A DNA stretch of 64,000 bases from Actinospineispora eucalypti (GTDB lineage: Bacteria > Actinomycetota > Actinomycetes > Mycobacteriales > Pseudonocardiaceae): positions 806,001 through 870,000 of the forward strand of contig JACHMT010000004.1 in the NCBI GenBank assembly GCA_014208095.1. The letters are read 5' to 3'. The translations under genes were made by a program, and so were the position numbers. Below, piece by piece: positions 25,533 through 34,227 of this stretch; positions within the stretch are counted from its first letter, which is position 1, and each line of letters starts with the position of its first letter. The notes beneath the pieces are model-generated. The model did not search any database. It was not told the DNA's origin and saw only the letters and a program-made list of their open reading frames with translations.

Positions 25533-26976
25533 CGATCCCTCCAACGGTGATCGCTAGCAAGGTGAAGAGCAAGTCTCCGGTGCCGCGCAGCTGAAGATGT
25601 GGGTCAATAAGTGTAAGAACGAGCAAGAACAGCCAAACGATTTCCAAACTTGACGCGCAAGCGCCGAATGCGCCCGGATGGCGGATAGCCGGCCGCACAG
25701 TGCGTAACACTCGGTAGGACAGCCAGAGGAACGCCAGCAGCAGCGGGATGCCGCCGATCCAGACGAACCAGAGGATGCCCGACTCGAGGTAGGTCAGGTC
25801 GCGCCAGCGCTCCGGCGCGTGCAGCACCGGGTTCACCCGGACCCCGGTCCAGATGGTCACCCAGTTGAAGTGCGGGATGAACAGGTGGGCCAGGTTGTCG
25901 TAGCGGCCCAGCCAGCTCTCCGGCACCCATCCGCCGTACTCGCCGATGCCCTCCAGCCGGCCTACGAAGGCGGGGAAGCCGATGACCAGGGCGACCAGGC
26001 CGAGCGGGGCGAACCGGGTGGCCTGCCGGCGCATCTCCGGGAATCGCCAGGCGATCAGGGCGAACCCGACCAGCGCGGCGATCCAGGTGGAGAACTGCCC
26101 GGCGGCGAACACCCCGGTACCCAGCAGCAGGGCCAGCACCAGCCGTTCCCGCCGGCCGAGCAGGCCGCGCGCGCCGCAGCACAGCACGATGATCAGGCTG
26201 ATGATGATGACGTCGCCGGCGGCGATGGGGGAGCCCAGGGTGGCGCTGCCCCGGTCCCCGAGGCCCTCCAGCTCGGAGGCGCCTTCGGCCGAGGCCCAGA
26301 AGGTGTTCAGCAGGGCCAGCATGGGCCCGAACTTGAGCGTCTGCAGCACCGCGACCAGCGCCACGGTGGCGCCCGGCCACACTATGAACCGGATCAGCCG
26401 CACGGTCTCCTGCTCGGTGTGCACCGTGTAGCGCACCAGGAAGTAGATGCCGACCAGCTTCACCATCGGCAGCGTGGACGCGTAGTCCTCGCCGGCCGGT
26501 GGCAGGTCGCGCAGCAGCATGGTGGCGACCGGCCACACCGTGGCCATCAGCAGGAAGATGCCCAGCGGGGCGTCCACCGGGCCGTAGAACCGGGGCCGGA
26601 TCGAGTCTCCGCGCAGCATGCGCAGGTAGGCGCCGGTGATGGCGCCAGCCATGACCAGAGCCAGCAGCGCCTCGTTCGGGCGGACCAGCGGGATCAGCTC
26701 GTCCCGGTCGATGCCCGAGATGATCGGCATCGTGCCGATGTAGGCGTACGTGGCGAAGATCGGGGTCTTCGCGGCCGCGACGAAGATGATCAGGCCCAAG
26801 ATGCCGCCGACCACACCGAACGCGGCTCCCGCGCCGACCGTGGCGCCGAGCACCGCGGCTACCGCGGTGGCCAGCATGGCCAGGCCGGCGAACTTGCCGA
26901 AGCCCTCGTTGGGGTCGGTTACGGCCGGCGCCGGCCCCGCGGCCGCGCGGGCCTGCGGATACGCGGGTCGGGTCAT
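25513..26976 (-). CDS. O-antigen ligase/polymerase-like membrane protein
   Basis: 487-aa protein with about ten to twelve membrane helices (for example LAMLATAVAAVLGATVGAGA, VIIISLIIVLCCGA, GLVALVIGFPAFVG). A large extracytoplasmic loop near residues 330-400 (LEGIGEYGGWVPESWLGRYD) matches the layout of Wzy polymerases and WaaL ligases. It probably polymerises the repeat unit or transfers the chain to the wall; the two roles cannot be told apart from sequence. The ATG overlaps the upstream stop as ATGA and has GGAGG upstream. Confidence 0.8.
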   Translation of the reverse strand: MTRPAYPQARAAAGPAPAVTDPNEGFGKFAGLAMLATAVAAVLGATVGAGAAFGVVGGILGLIIFVAAAKTPIFATYAYIGTMPIISGIDRDELIPLVRPNEALLALVMAGAITGAYLRMLRGDSIRPRFYGPVDAPLGIFLLMATVWPVATMLLRDLPPAGEDYASTLPMVKLVGIYFLVRYTVHTEQETVRLIRFIVWPGATVALVAVLQTLKFGPMLALLNTFWASAEGASELEGLGDRGSATLGSPIAAGDVIIISLIIVLCCGARGLLGRRERLVLALLLGTGVFAAGQFSTWIAALVGFALIAWRFPEMRRQATRFAPLGLVALVIGFPAFVGRLEGIGEYGGWVPESWLGRYDNLAHLFIPHFNWVTIWTGVRVNPVLHAPERWRDLTYLESGILWFVWIGGIPLLLAFLWLSYRVLRTVRPAIRHPGAFGACASSLEIVWLFLLVLTLIDPHLQLRGTGDLLFTLLAITVGGIDARRRT

Positions 26977-28568
26977 AACGCCTCCGCCGTGATTCGGTCC
27001 CCCACGTACCGCACCACCGCGAGGAACGCGGCCAGCGCGATCGCGCCGCAAGCCAGCAGCACGAGCAGGACCAGGTACCGCTCGGGTGCGAGGGTACCCA
27101 ACAGCCACCGGCCGCCCACGATCACCGGTGCCATGGCCAGCGTGGCCAGCCCGATGGCGACCACGTGCGTGTGGTTGATGAACGACTCGGGCCGCAGCCG
27201 CAGCCGCATCCGGCTCAGCACGGTGATCGCCGAGGCGGCCTCGCCGGCCAGCACGCAGACCAGCAGGCCGACCAGCCGGGTGCCGTCCGCCGGCAGCAGC
27301 AGCGTGCCGGCGGCCACCGCGATGCCCACGAAGAAGCCCACGTAGCTGGCGATCCGGGGGCCGCGGTCGTCCAGGCGGGAGAACAGCGCCTGCCTACCGA
27401 AGTCGTGCATGCCGCCGGCCATCTGCGCGAACGCGGCCACCAGCAGGCACAGGCCCAGGTTGGTGATCAGGTTGGCCTCGCGCATCTCGCCGTTGGCCAG
27501 CAGGTCGGCGGTCTGCGGGTAGAAGGAGGCGAGCAGGCAGGTGGCCGGCAGACCGGCCAGCGTGGCGTAGTACAGCGCCTGTCGCCAGGCGATGCCGAAC
27601 CGGCGCGGGTTCTCGGTGCCGGCCTCCTGGGCCAGCTTGGGCAGGGCGGCCATGGACACCGCGCGGGAGCCCAGGTAGGACAGCGCGTAGTAGACCTGGT
27701 AGGCCAGCTGCACCACCAGAACGCCGCCGGCCACCGGGGCGGCCAGCACGGTGAGCACGTAGTTGGTGATGGCCGGGCAGACCGCGATCGGGATGGACCG
27801 GACGACCCGGCGCACCGCGTCCTTCGCGTCGGCGTCGCCGGAGTAGCCGCGCACCGACCCGCCGAGCAGGCCGACCCGCCAGGTGCCGTACATCTGCAGG
27901 CCGGCGTGCAGGATCACCGACGCGGTGGTGCCGACGCCCAGGAAGATCATGTTCGCGTCGCTGGCCTCGTTGACCTGCAGGCCCTGGCCGTAGATCCAGG
28001 TGGCGGCCAGCACCGTGACGATGGTGCCGATGTTCTCGATCCCCGGCGCGGCGGCGGCCAGCGCGAACTTGCCGCGCGACTGCTGCGCCGCCACACCGAG
28101 CGCCGACAGCGCGTACAGCGGCACCTGGGGGGCCACGAACAGGATGAGCACCAGGGTCAGGTGGAAGGCCCGGTCGCGCTGGTCGGCCGGGATGCCGGCG
28201 GTGAACGACCAGGCCACCAGCGGGGAGGCCAGCATGAGCAGCGCGGCCGCCGCGGCGGTCATCGCCACGATCCGGCCGCCCACCCGGGCGAACAGCTCCC
28301 GCGACCGAGTTATCCCGTGGTTGTCCAGCGCGCGCACGATGCTGGGGATCAGCACCATGGCCAGGATCGGCCCCGAGATGGTGGAGTGGATCGTGTTCGG
28401 CAGTACGTAGCCGGCCTGGAAGATGTTGGCGAAGAAGGTGTCACCCATCAGGGCGCCGATCACCAGCACCCTGACCAGCCCGGTCGCCCGGCTGGTCAGG
28501 GTGAAGACCAGCACAATGGCGGAGTTCCGGGCCGTGTCCTCCCGCCCGGAGTTGTCCACCGTGCTCAT
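26973..28568 (-). CDS. MurJ/MviN-like lipid flippase
   Basis: Polytopic protein (531 aa) with around 14 membrane helices in the MOP-superfamily pattern. Visible are ARNSAIVLVFTLTSRATGLV, VLPNTIHSTISGPILAMVLI, VQLAYQVYYALSYLGSRAVS and an SMAALPKLA motif typical of MurJ. In this operon it most likely flips the lipid-linked oligosaccharide (a Wzx role) instead of lipid II. I use the ATG at 28568; a GTG at 28589 with GAGGGG upstream is an equal alternative. It overlaps the ligase gene by 4 bases. Confidence 0.85.
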   Translation of the reverse strand: MSTVDNSGREDTARNSAIVLVFTLTSRATGLVRVLVIGALMGDTFFANIFQAGYVLPNTIHSTISGPILAMVLIPSIVRALDNHGITRSRELFARVGGRIVAMTAAAAALLMLASPLVAWSFTAGIPADQRDRAFHLTLVLILFVAPQVPLYALSALGVAAQQSRGKFALAAAAPGIENIGTIVTVLAATWIYGQGLQVNEASDANMIFLGVGTTASVILHAGLQMYGTWRVGLLGGSVRGYSGDADAKDAVRRVVRSIPIAVCPAITNYVLTVLAAPVAGGVLVVQLAYQVYYALSYLGSRAVSMAALPKLAQEAGTENPRRFGIAWRQALYYATLAGLPATCLLASFYPQTADLLANGEMREANLITNLGLCLLVAAFAQMAGGMHDFGRQALFSRLDDRGPRIASYVGFFVGIAVAAGTLLLPADGTRLVGLLVCVLAGEAASAITVLSRMRLRLRPESFINHTHVVAIGLATLAMAPVIVGGRWLLGTLAPERYLVLLVLLACGAIALAAFLAVVRYVGDRITAEAL

Positions 28569-28643
28569 CTGGGGAGCTCCCACCTTCACGCTGCGCTACC
28601 CCTCGTGTGGCTTACGGTTACACCCAATTCGTGGCGCCAGAGA

Positions 28644-29501
28644 CTACCCGGTCCGCTGGGTCGCCTGTTCGGCCCCACCGCGGCCCTTCAGCAGCCCCAG
28701 CAGAGCGCGCACCTTGTGCCGCAGCCACGGGGTCCGGCCGCCCACCCGGGAGGCAAACCGGTAGGCCAGGGACAGTTTGAACCGGAACATGCCCAGCGAG
28801 TCCTCGCCCTTGACGAAGATCCGGTCCACCGCGAACCGGCCGTTCTCGCGGGCCACGGCGAAGCTCACCGCGTATCCGGCGTCGGCCATCTTGCGCCGAG
28901 CGGCCCCGTCGTGGGTGCCGAACGGGTAGGCGAAGGAGCGCGGCTCGTAGCCCATCATCTCGGCCACGTCGCCCTTCGCCCGGACGATGTTCAGCTCCAG
29001 CTCGGCGTCGTCCATGCCGAACATCCGGGTGTGGTCCCAGCTGTGGACGCCGATCTCCATGCCGGTGTTGGCCAGGGTGGCGATCTCCGCCTTGCTGGAC
29101 AGCCGCTCGCCCGCGTACACCGGGTTCCAGGTGATCGGCCCGCCGAGCACGCCGGGCGGCACGAACAGCACCGAGGGGATGCCCGCCTCGGCCAGGATCG
29201 GCGCACCGGTGGACAGCACCGACTCGTGCCCGTCGTCGATGGTCACCAGGTAGGACTTGCGCGGCGGCCGCGCGCCGTCCAGCACCGCGAGGAACTCGCC
29301 GAGGGACAGCGCGCGCCAGCCGTTGGCGTCCAGCCAGGCCAGCTGCTCCTTGAACCTCTCCACCGGGATGAACAGGTGCTCGGGATCGCCGGCGGCCGGC
29401 GGGTCGCCGAAGTTGTGGTACATCAGCACCCGGGGCATCCGCCAGGACATCCGGGGCTTGTCGGGGTTGACCGTGTTCGTTCCGGGGTTGCTGCGCGCCA
29501 T
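28644..29501 (-). CDS. Polysaccharide deacetylase (NodB fold, CE4)
   Basis: 285-aa carbohydrate esterase. Motif 1 is LVTIDDGHES (catalytic Asp-Asp; the more common form is TFDDG). Motif 2 is GVHSWDHTR (zinc histidines). Motif 3 is SFAYPFGTHDGAARR. There is no clear signal peptide, so it may be cytoplasmic or exported in another way. It would remove acetyl groups from N-acetyl sugars of the polymer or its precursor. It sits in the middle of the operon, 18 bases after the first Wzz-like gene. Confidence 0.9.
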   Translation of the reverse strand: MARSNPGTNTVNPDKPRMSWRMPRVLMYHNFGDPPAAGDPEHLFIPVERFKEQLAWLDANGWRALSLGEFLAVLDGARPPRKSYLVTIDDGHESVLSTGAPILAEAGIPSVLFVPPGVLGGPITWNPVYAGERLSSKAEIATLANTGMEIGVHSWDHTRMFGMDDAELELNIVRAKGDVAEMMGYEPRSFAYPFGTHDGAARRKMADAGYAVSFAVARENGRFAVDRIFVKGEDSLGMFRFKLSLAYRFASRVGGRTPWLRHKVRALLGLLKGRGGAEQATQRTG

Positions 29502-29519
29502 ATCAGCCCTACTCGAGTG

Positions 29520-30797
29520 TCAGCTTCGGGTCCACCGCCGGGACAGCGTAGCGACCGTCATCAGACCGATAAGCAGGCCACAGATGCCACCCGTGATACC
29601 GGCCGCGCCCTTGCCCGGGGTCACCGGATCGGTGACCGAGTAGGCCGGCGCGAGCACGGTGGACTGGTTGGCGGTCAGGTTCAGCTCGTCCAGCTGGGAC
29701 TGCAGCGTGGTGACCCGGGCGGCCAGTGCGGCCGCGTCCGCCGGGGTGGTGCCCGGCCTCGGCGCCGCCTGCAGCTGCTTCACCTGGTTCAGCTGGTTCT
29801 GCAGGTAGCCCTTGGGGCCGCTGTTGTTGGCCACCGTGAGGTACTGCTTGGCGACCGCGTTGGCCAGCGTGATGCCCATGTCCCGGCTCGGGTCCTTGAC
29901 CTCCACCTGGATGATGTTGCTGCTCTGCAACACGGTGGCGACGACCTTCTTGGTCAGGTCGTCCACGCTGATGCCGTTGGCGTCGGCTACCGGCTGCAGC
30001 ACGTTCCGGCTGGTGATCAGCACCGTCTGGGTGGTGAGGTTGCGGTCGGTCTTCAGGAAGTCACCGCTGTTCTCGGCGGCGATGTTGTACTGGATGGTGG
30101 TGCGGGCGGCGTACTGCGTCGGGATCACCGCGGCGGCCAGGAAACCCACCACCGCGCCGACCGCCATCAGCACGACGGCCAGCATGGTCAGCTTGCTGCG
30201 CTGCGCGGCGGTGAGCTCGCGGCGGGGGCGGGGCGGGGTGTACCGGGGCGGCGGGCCGGCCATCATCGGCGGCCCGGGCAACCGGGGAGCCCCACTGCCG
30301 GGCGGCGGGCCGGGCAACGGCGGGCGGCCGCGCGGCGGCGCGGTCGGGGCGTTCCCCCTGGCCACCGAGCCGCCCGGCGCACCGGAGGACGGGGCCGGGC
30401 TGGACGAGCCGCCGGAGGGCTCGGGCCGGGGCGAAGGCGACGGCTTGCTCGACTGGGGCTTGCTCGGCTCCGGCCGGGGCTTGCTCGGCTGGGGCTTGCT
30501 CGGATCGGGCCGCACAGCCGGCGGGCCGGATTCCGGACGGGCCTTGGTCGGGTCGGGCCGTACGGCCGGGCCGTGGTCGGGCCGTCCCGCCGACTTGCTG
30601 GGGTCGGGCCGGACGGCGGGGCCGGGGTCCGGCCGGGGTGCCGGCGGCGCCCCCGGGGACGGCGGCTTCTTGCCGTCCGGCCGGTTCGGCTCGCCGTTCG
30701 AGCCGCCTTGGTCCGGCCGCGCCGGGCCCGGCGGGCCGGGCCGGGGCGGGCGAGGGGTGTTGGCGATCGGCCAGCGATCCTCCGAGGCGCGCGTCAT
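29520..30797 (-). CDS. Wzz-like chain-length protein with long proline-rich N-terminus
   Basis: 425-aa membrane protein. Residues 1 to about 195 are a disordered cytoplasmic tail rich in Pro, Ser, Arg and Lys, with repeats such as VRPDPSK and KPQPSKPRPEPSK. A first membrane helix follows (LAVVLMAVGAVVGFLAAAVI), then a Wzz-type extracellular domain (PTQYAARTTIQYN, TDRNLTTQTVLITSRNVL) with a coiled coil. A second helix ends in SRRWTRS. Wzz proteins set polysaccharide chain length. No tyrosine-kinase domain is fused or adjacent, unlike many Gram-positive systems. It is a paralogue of the next gene. Confidence 0.85.
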   Translation of the reverse strand: MTRASEDRWPIANTPRPPRPGPPGPARPDQGGSNGEPNRPDGKKPPSPGAPPAPRPDPGPAVRPDPSKSAGRPDHGPAVRPDPTKARPESGPPAVRPDPSKPQPSKPRPEPSKPQSSKPSPSPRPEPSGGSSSPAPSSGAPGGSVARGNAPTAPPRGRPPLPGPPPGSGAPRLPGPPMMAGPPPRYTPPRPRRELTAAQRSKLTMLAVVLMAVGAVVGFLAAAVIPTQYAARTTIQYNIAAENSGDFLKTDRNLTTQTVLITSRNVLQPVADANGISVDDLTKKVVATVLQSSNIIQVEVKDPSRDMGITLANAVAKQYLTVANNSGPKGYLQNQLNQVKQLQAAPRPGTTPADAAALAARVTTLQSQLDELNLTANQSTVLAPAYSVTDPVTPGKGAAGITGGICGLLIGLMTVATLSRRWTRS

Positions 30798-30805
30798 CTA
30801 GTTCA

Positions 30806-31636
30806 TCAACTCCGCGTCCAACGTCGGGAAAGGAAGATCGCGGCCAGCCCGGCGACCAGGATTCCGAGCAGCGCGCCGGTGGCGATCGCGACCGGCCGGT
30901 TCGGCTCCGCCGGGGCGGCGACCGAGTAGGCGGGCACGACGACCTTTGCGCTGTTCCCGGTCATGTTCTCGATGTCCAGCTGACCTTGCAAGGTGTTGAT
31001 CCTGGTCTGCGCGTTCGCCGCCGAGGCGCCGACCGACGAGCTCAGCTGCTTCTTGGCGTCGTCCAGCTGCTGCTGGATGTAGGCCTTGGGGCTGTTCGCC
31101 TCGACCACCTGCAGGTACTGCTTGGCGATCGCGTTGGCCAGGGTGACGCCGCTGTCCCGGCTGGAGCTGAGCACGTCGACCTGGATGATCTCGCTCTCCA
31201 CCGCGTTCGAGCCCTTGATCAGGGTGGCGTTCACGTTGTCCGCCAGCACGTCGGCGGAGACACCGTTCTGCTCGGCGACCGGGCCCAGGACGCTGCGGCT
31301 GGTCAGCAGCACCGTCTGGGTGGTCATGTTGCGGTCGGTGCGGAGGAACTCGCTGGCGTTCTCCAGCGACACGTGATACTCGATCAACGTCCGAGCGGCG
31401 TACTTGGTCGGCAACGCCATTGTCGCCAGCAGGCCGACCAGCGCGCCGAGCACGACGATCACGCCGGCGATCATCGCCAGGCGGGAGCCCTGCGCCGGGG
31501 TGAGCCGGCGCGCGGGCGGCGGAGGAGGGGGCAGCCGGGGGCCGGGCTGGTTGTAAGGCCCACCCGGCCCTCCCGGCGGCGGCCCCGACCAACCCGGTCG
31601 GTCCGACACCGAAGCCGCGTCGGACGGACGGGTCAT
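30806..31636 (-). CDS. Wzz-like chain-length protein, short paralogue
   Basis: 276-aa protein with the same layout as its neighbour: a short Pro-rich N-terminus (PPPGGPGGPYNQPGPRLPP), membrane helix MIAGVIVVLGALVGLLATMA, Wzz domain (PTKYAARTLIEYH, TDRNMTTQTVLLTSRSVL), and a second helix ending FLSRRWTRS. The two genes are tandem duplicates that have diverged, chiefly in the length of the cytoplasmic tail. The ATG overlaps the aminotransferase stop by 4 bases. The two may form a hetero-oligomer (inference). Confidence 0.86.
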   Translation of the reverse strand: MTRPSDAASVSDRPGWSGPPPGGPGGPYNQPGPRLPPPPPPARRLTPAQGSRLAMIAGVIVVLGALVGLLATMALPTKYAARTLIEYHVSLENASEFLRTDRNMTTQTVLLTSRSVLGPVAEQNGVSADVLADNVNATLIKGSNAVESEIIQVDVLSSSRDSGVTLANAIAKQYLQVVEANSPKAYIQQQLDDAKKQLSSSVGASAANAQTRINTLQGQLDIENMTGNSAKVVVPAYSVAAPAEPNRPVAIATGALLGILVAGLAAIFLSRRWTRS

Positions 31637-32748
31637 CCGCTGCTACCCCCGGTGACGTCTCGCAGCACCTCGCAGACCCGGCTGACCTGGGACTCGCTGA
31701 TCGTGGGGGACATCGGCAGGGACAGGATGCGGTCCGCCGCGGCCTCCACCACGGGCAGCGACTCCCGGTACTCGGTGTACGCCTCGTCCACGTGGCACGG
31801 GGTCTTGTAGTGCAGACCCCAGCCGACGCCGGCCTCGGTGAGCGCCTGGCAGACCTTGTCCCGGTTCTCCACCTCGACCACGCACAGGTGGTACACGGCC
31901 TCGGCCCTGGGGTCCCGGGCCACCAGGCGGACGGTGTCCGGCAGCTCCACCTTGTACTGCTCCCACGCGCGCACCCGGCCGGCGTTGGCCGTGTCCAGCC
32001 CGCGCAGCTTGATCGACAGCGCGGCGGCCTGCACGGAGTCCATCCGGCTGTTGCGGCCGACCAGGTTGTGGTGGAACCGGCTGTCGGCCGAGCGGCCGTG
32101 GTCGCCGGTGCGGCGGATCCGGTCGGCCAGGTCGGCGTCCCCGGTGACCACGCCGCCGGCGTCGCCCAGCGCGCCCAGGTTCTTGCCCGGGTAGAAGCTG
32201 AACCCGCTGGCCACACCCACGCTGCCGGCCCGCTTGCCGGCGAACCGGGCGCCGTGGGCCTGCGCGGCGTCCTCGACCAGCGCGATGCCGTGTTTCGCGG
32301 CGATCGCGGCCAGCGCCTCGGTGTCGCACATCTGGCCGAACAGGTGCACGCCGACGACCGCGGCCGTCTTCTCGTTCACCGCCGCCTCGACGGCGGCCGG
32401 GTCGATCAGCAGGGTGTCCGGCAGCACGTCCACGAACCGGGGACGGGCGCCCACGTACAGCGCCGCTTCGGCGGTGGCGATGAACGTGTTGGCCGGGATG
32501 ATCACCTCGTCACCGGGGCCGATGCCCAGGCCGAGCAGGATCAGCTCCAGCGCGTCGGTGCCGTTGCCCACACCCACGGCGTGGACGTTCTCGCAGTAGG
32601 CGGCGAACTCCGACTCGAACGCGGTGACCTCGGGGCCGTTGATGAACTTGCCGTGCCGCAGCACGGTGGCGTACGCGGCTTCGAACTCGGGGTACAGCGG
32701 CCCGTGCAGGGCCGGCAGGTCCAGGAAGGGAACCGGTGCCTCGCTCAC
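31633..32748 (-). CDS. DegT/DnrJ/EryC1/StrS sugar aminotransferase
   Basis: 371-aa PLP enzyme that aminates a keto-sugar nucleotide. The PLP lysine is in GFSFYPGKNLGALGDAGGVV (about residue 183). Other family motifs are GNGTDALELILLGLGIGPGD, IPANTFIATAEAALYVGA and VEDAAQAHGARF. The GTG start overlaps the stop of the Gfo/Idh oxidoreductase by 4 bases. That pairing resembles WbpB-WbpE in synthesis of UDP-2,3-diamino-2,3-dideoxy-glucuronic acid derivatives (inference). Confidence 0.92.
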   Translation of the reverse strand: MSEAPVPFLDLPALHGPLYPEFEAAYATVLRHGKFINGPEVTAFESEFAAYCENVHAVGVGNGTDALELILLGLGIGPGDEVIIPANTFIATAEAALYVGARPRFVDVLPDTLLIDPAAVEAAVNEKTAAVVGVHLFGQMCDTEALAAIAAKHGIALVEDAAQAHGARFAGKRAGSVGVASGFSFYPGKNLGALGDAGGVVTGDADLADRIRRTGDHGRSADSRFHHNLVGRNSRMDSVQAAALSIKLRGLDTANAGRVRAWEQYKVELPDTVRLVARDPRAEAVYHLCVVEVENRDKVCQALTEAGVGWGLHYKTPCHVDEAYTEYRESLPVVEAAADRILSLPMSPTISESQVSRVCEVLRDVTGGSSG

Positions 32749-33809
32749 GGACGCACCCGCCCGTTGCCGGCACCGCTCGCGGACACCAGGGAGGCACCGG
32801 TCTCGGCCGGCGCGCCGGTGGAGTTGGCCACGTCGGTCGCGGCCAGCACCTTCACGATGTCCAGGCCGCGCTGACCGGGGGTCTGCGGCTCCTTGCCGGT
32901 GCGCACGCACTCGATGAAGTGGCTGTCCTGCAGCATCAGCGGCTCGCGGAACTGCACGTACGGCGAGACGATGTCACCGAACCGGTAGCTCACCGGGTAG
33001 TCGTGGGAGGAGCCCTCGTCCACCTGCGCCGGGTCCACGCCGACGTCGTAGATGCGGATTCGCTCGTTGTCCGACACGTCGTTGTAGATGGCCATCTTCT
33101 TCTCGCCGACCACGGTGACCCGCCGGATCTTCTCCGGGTGCAGCCAGGACACCTGCACGAAGGCCGGGGCGCCGGAGTTCTGGAACTCCAGCCGCAGGTA
33201 GGCCATGTCCGCGTGCACGTTCCCGATGTTGTGCTGGGCCCACACCGAGGCTCGGTGCGGCACCTCGTCCAACAGGTAGGAGACGATCGAGATGTCGTGC
33301 GGGGCCAGGTCCCAGATCACGTTGCAGTCGTACTGGTAGCGGCCGAGCGCCAGCCGGGCGGCGTCGATGTAGAGGATTCGCCCGAGCTCCCCGGAGCTGA
33401 TGATCTCCTTCAGCTTCCACACGGCGGGGTTGTACTCGAAGGTGTGGCCGACCATCAGCCGGACGTTGTTCGTCTCGGCGGCGGTGACCAGTGCCTCGGC
33501 GTCCTCCACCGAGGTGGCCAGCGGCTTCTCCACCAGCGTGTGCAGGCCGGCGTTCATCGCCTGCAGGGATACCGAGGCGTGCAGGGCCGGCGGGGTGGCG
33601 ACGACCACCGCGTCAAGCGCCTCGAGCTCGTCGGCGATGTCGGTGGCGATCCGCACGTTGGGGAAGTTGGACATCGCCTCACGCAGCCGCTGCTCGTCGC
33701 GGTCGATCACGGTGACCTCGACGTCGGGCAAGCTGTTGAGCACGCGCACGTGCTTGGAGCCCCAGTATCCGTAACCGACCACCCCTACGCGCGTGGGTGT
33801 GCGACCCAT
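32745..33809 (-). CDS. Gfo/Idh/MocA family NAD(P)-dependent oxidoreductase
   Basis: 354-aa sugar oxidoreductase. Rossmann motif VGVVGYGYWGSKHVRVLNSL, the signature EKPLATSVEDAEALV (about residues 94-108) with catalytic lysine, VGHTFEYNPAV, and the C-terminal beta-sheet domain (WDLAPHDISIVSYLL). It probably oxidises a UDP-sugar at C3 before transamination by the next gene. ATG at 33809 with GGAGG seven bases upstream. It is the first gene of the nine-gene leftward operon; its promoter must lie in 33810-34200. Confidence 0.92.
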   Translation of the reverse strand: MGRTPTRVGVVGYGYWGSKHVRVLNSLPDVEVTVIDRDEQRLREAMSNFPNVRIATDIADELEALDAVVVATPPALHASVSLQAMNAGLHTLVEKPLATSVEDAEALVTAAETNNVRLMVGHTFEYNPAVWKLKEIISSGELGRILYIDAARLALGRYQYDCNVIWDLAPHDISIVSYLLDEVPHRASVWAQHNIGNVHADMAYLRLEFQNSGAPAFVQVSWLHPEKIRRVTVVGEKKMAIYNDVSDNERIRIYDVGVDPAQVDEGSSHDYPVSYRFGDIVSPYVQFREPLMLQDSHFIECVRTGKEPQTPGQRGLDIVKVLAATDVANSTGAPAETGASLVSASGAGNGRVRP

Positions 33810-34227
33810 CAATTGACCTCCGTTGCTTCAGATCTTGTCTGTCCCCAGACCGAGTGTCCGCCCTGAAAGGTCGAGGAGCACCAGCCAGCCGTTACCCGGC
33901 CCATCCTCGGGGGGACGGGCGGCAACGTCAAAATGAATGGCCACCTCTTGAGCGCGGTCACAAAAACACTCAGCAATCCGTTGGGCAGGGGTTCGGTGTG
34001 TCAACTGACGGTACCCGCGCGCGAGATCGCGACGCCCGCCCCCCTCTGCGCCCTCTCAGAATCGCTCTCAGCAAACGGGCTCGCCGGGTGCCCGCGAGAC
34101 GAAGCTCACCGCGCGTGGCCGCGACCATGATCGCCAACCGCGGCGGTTGAACCGCGAAATGAGGCCGTTGCCGAATGCCGTGGCGAGGGCATGACCATGA
34201 TCTCGGCGGGTCAGCGCATCGCTACTT

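Noticed and set aside
27165..30929. Very long plus-strand open frame (over 1,200 codons) opposite the polysaccharide operon
   Set aside because: It is the antisense shadow of several well-recognised minus-strand genes. Its sequence is low-complexity Gly/Arg/His/Val-rich with no domain, as expected from GC-rich third positions read backward.
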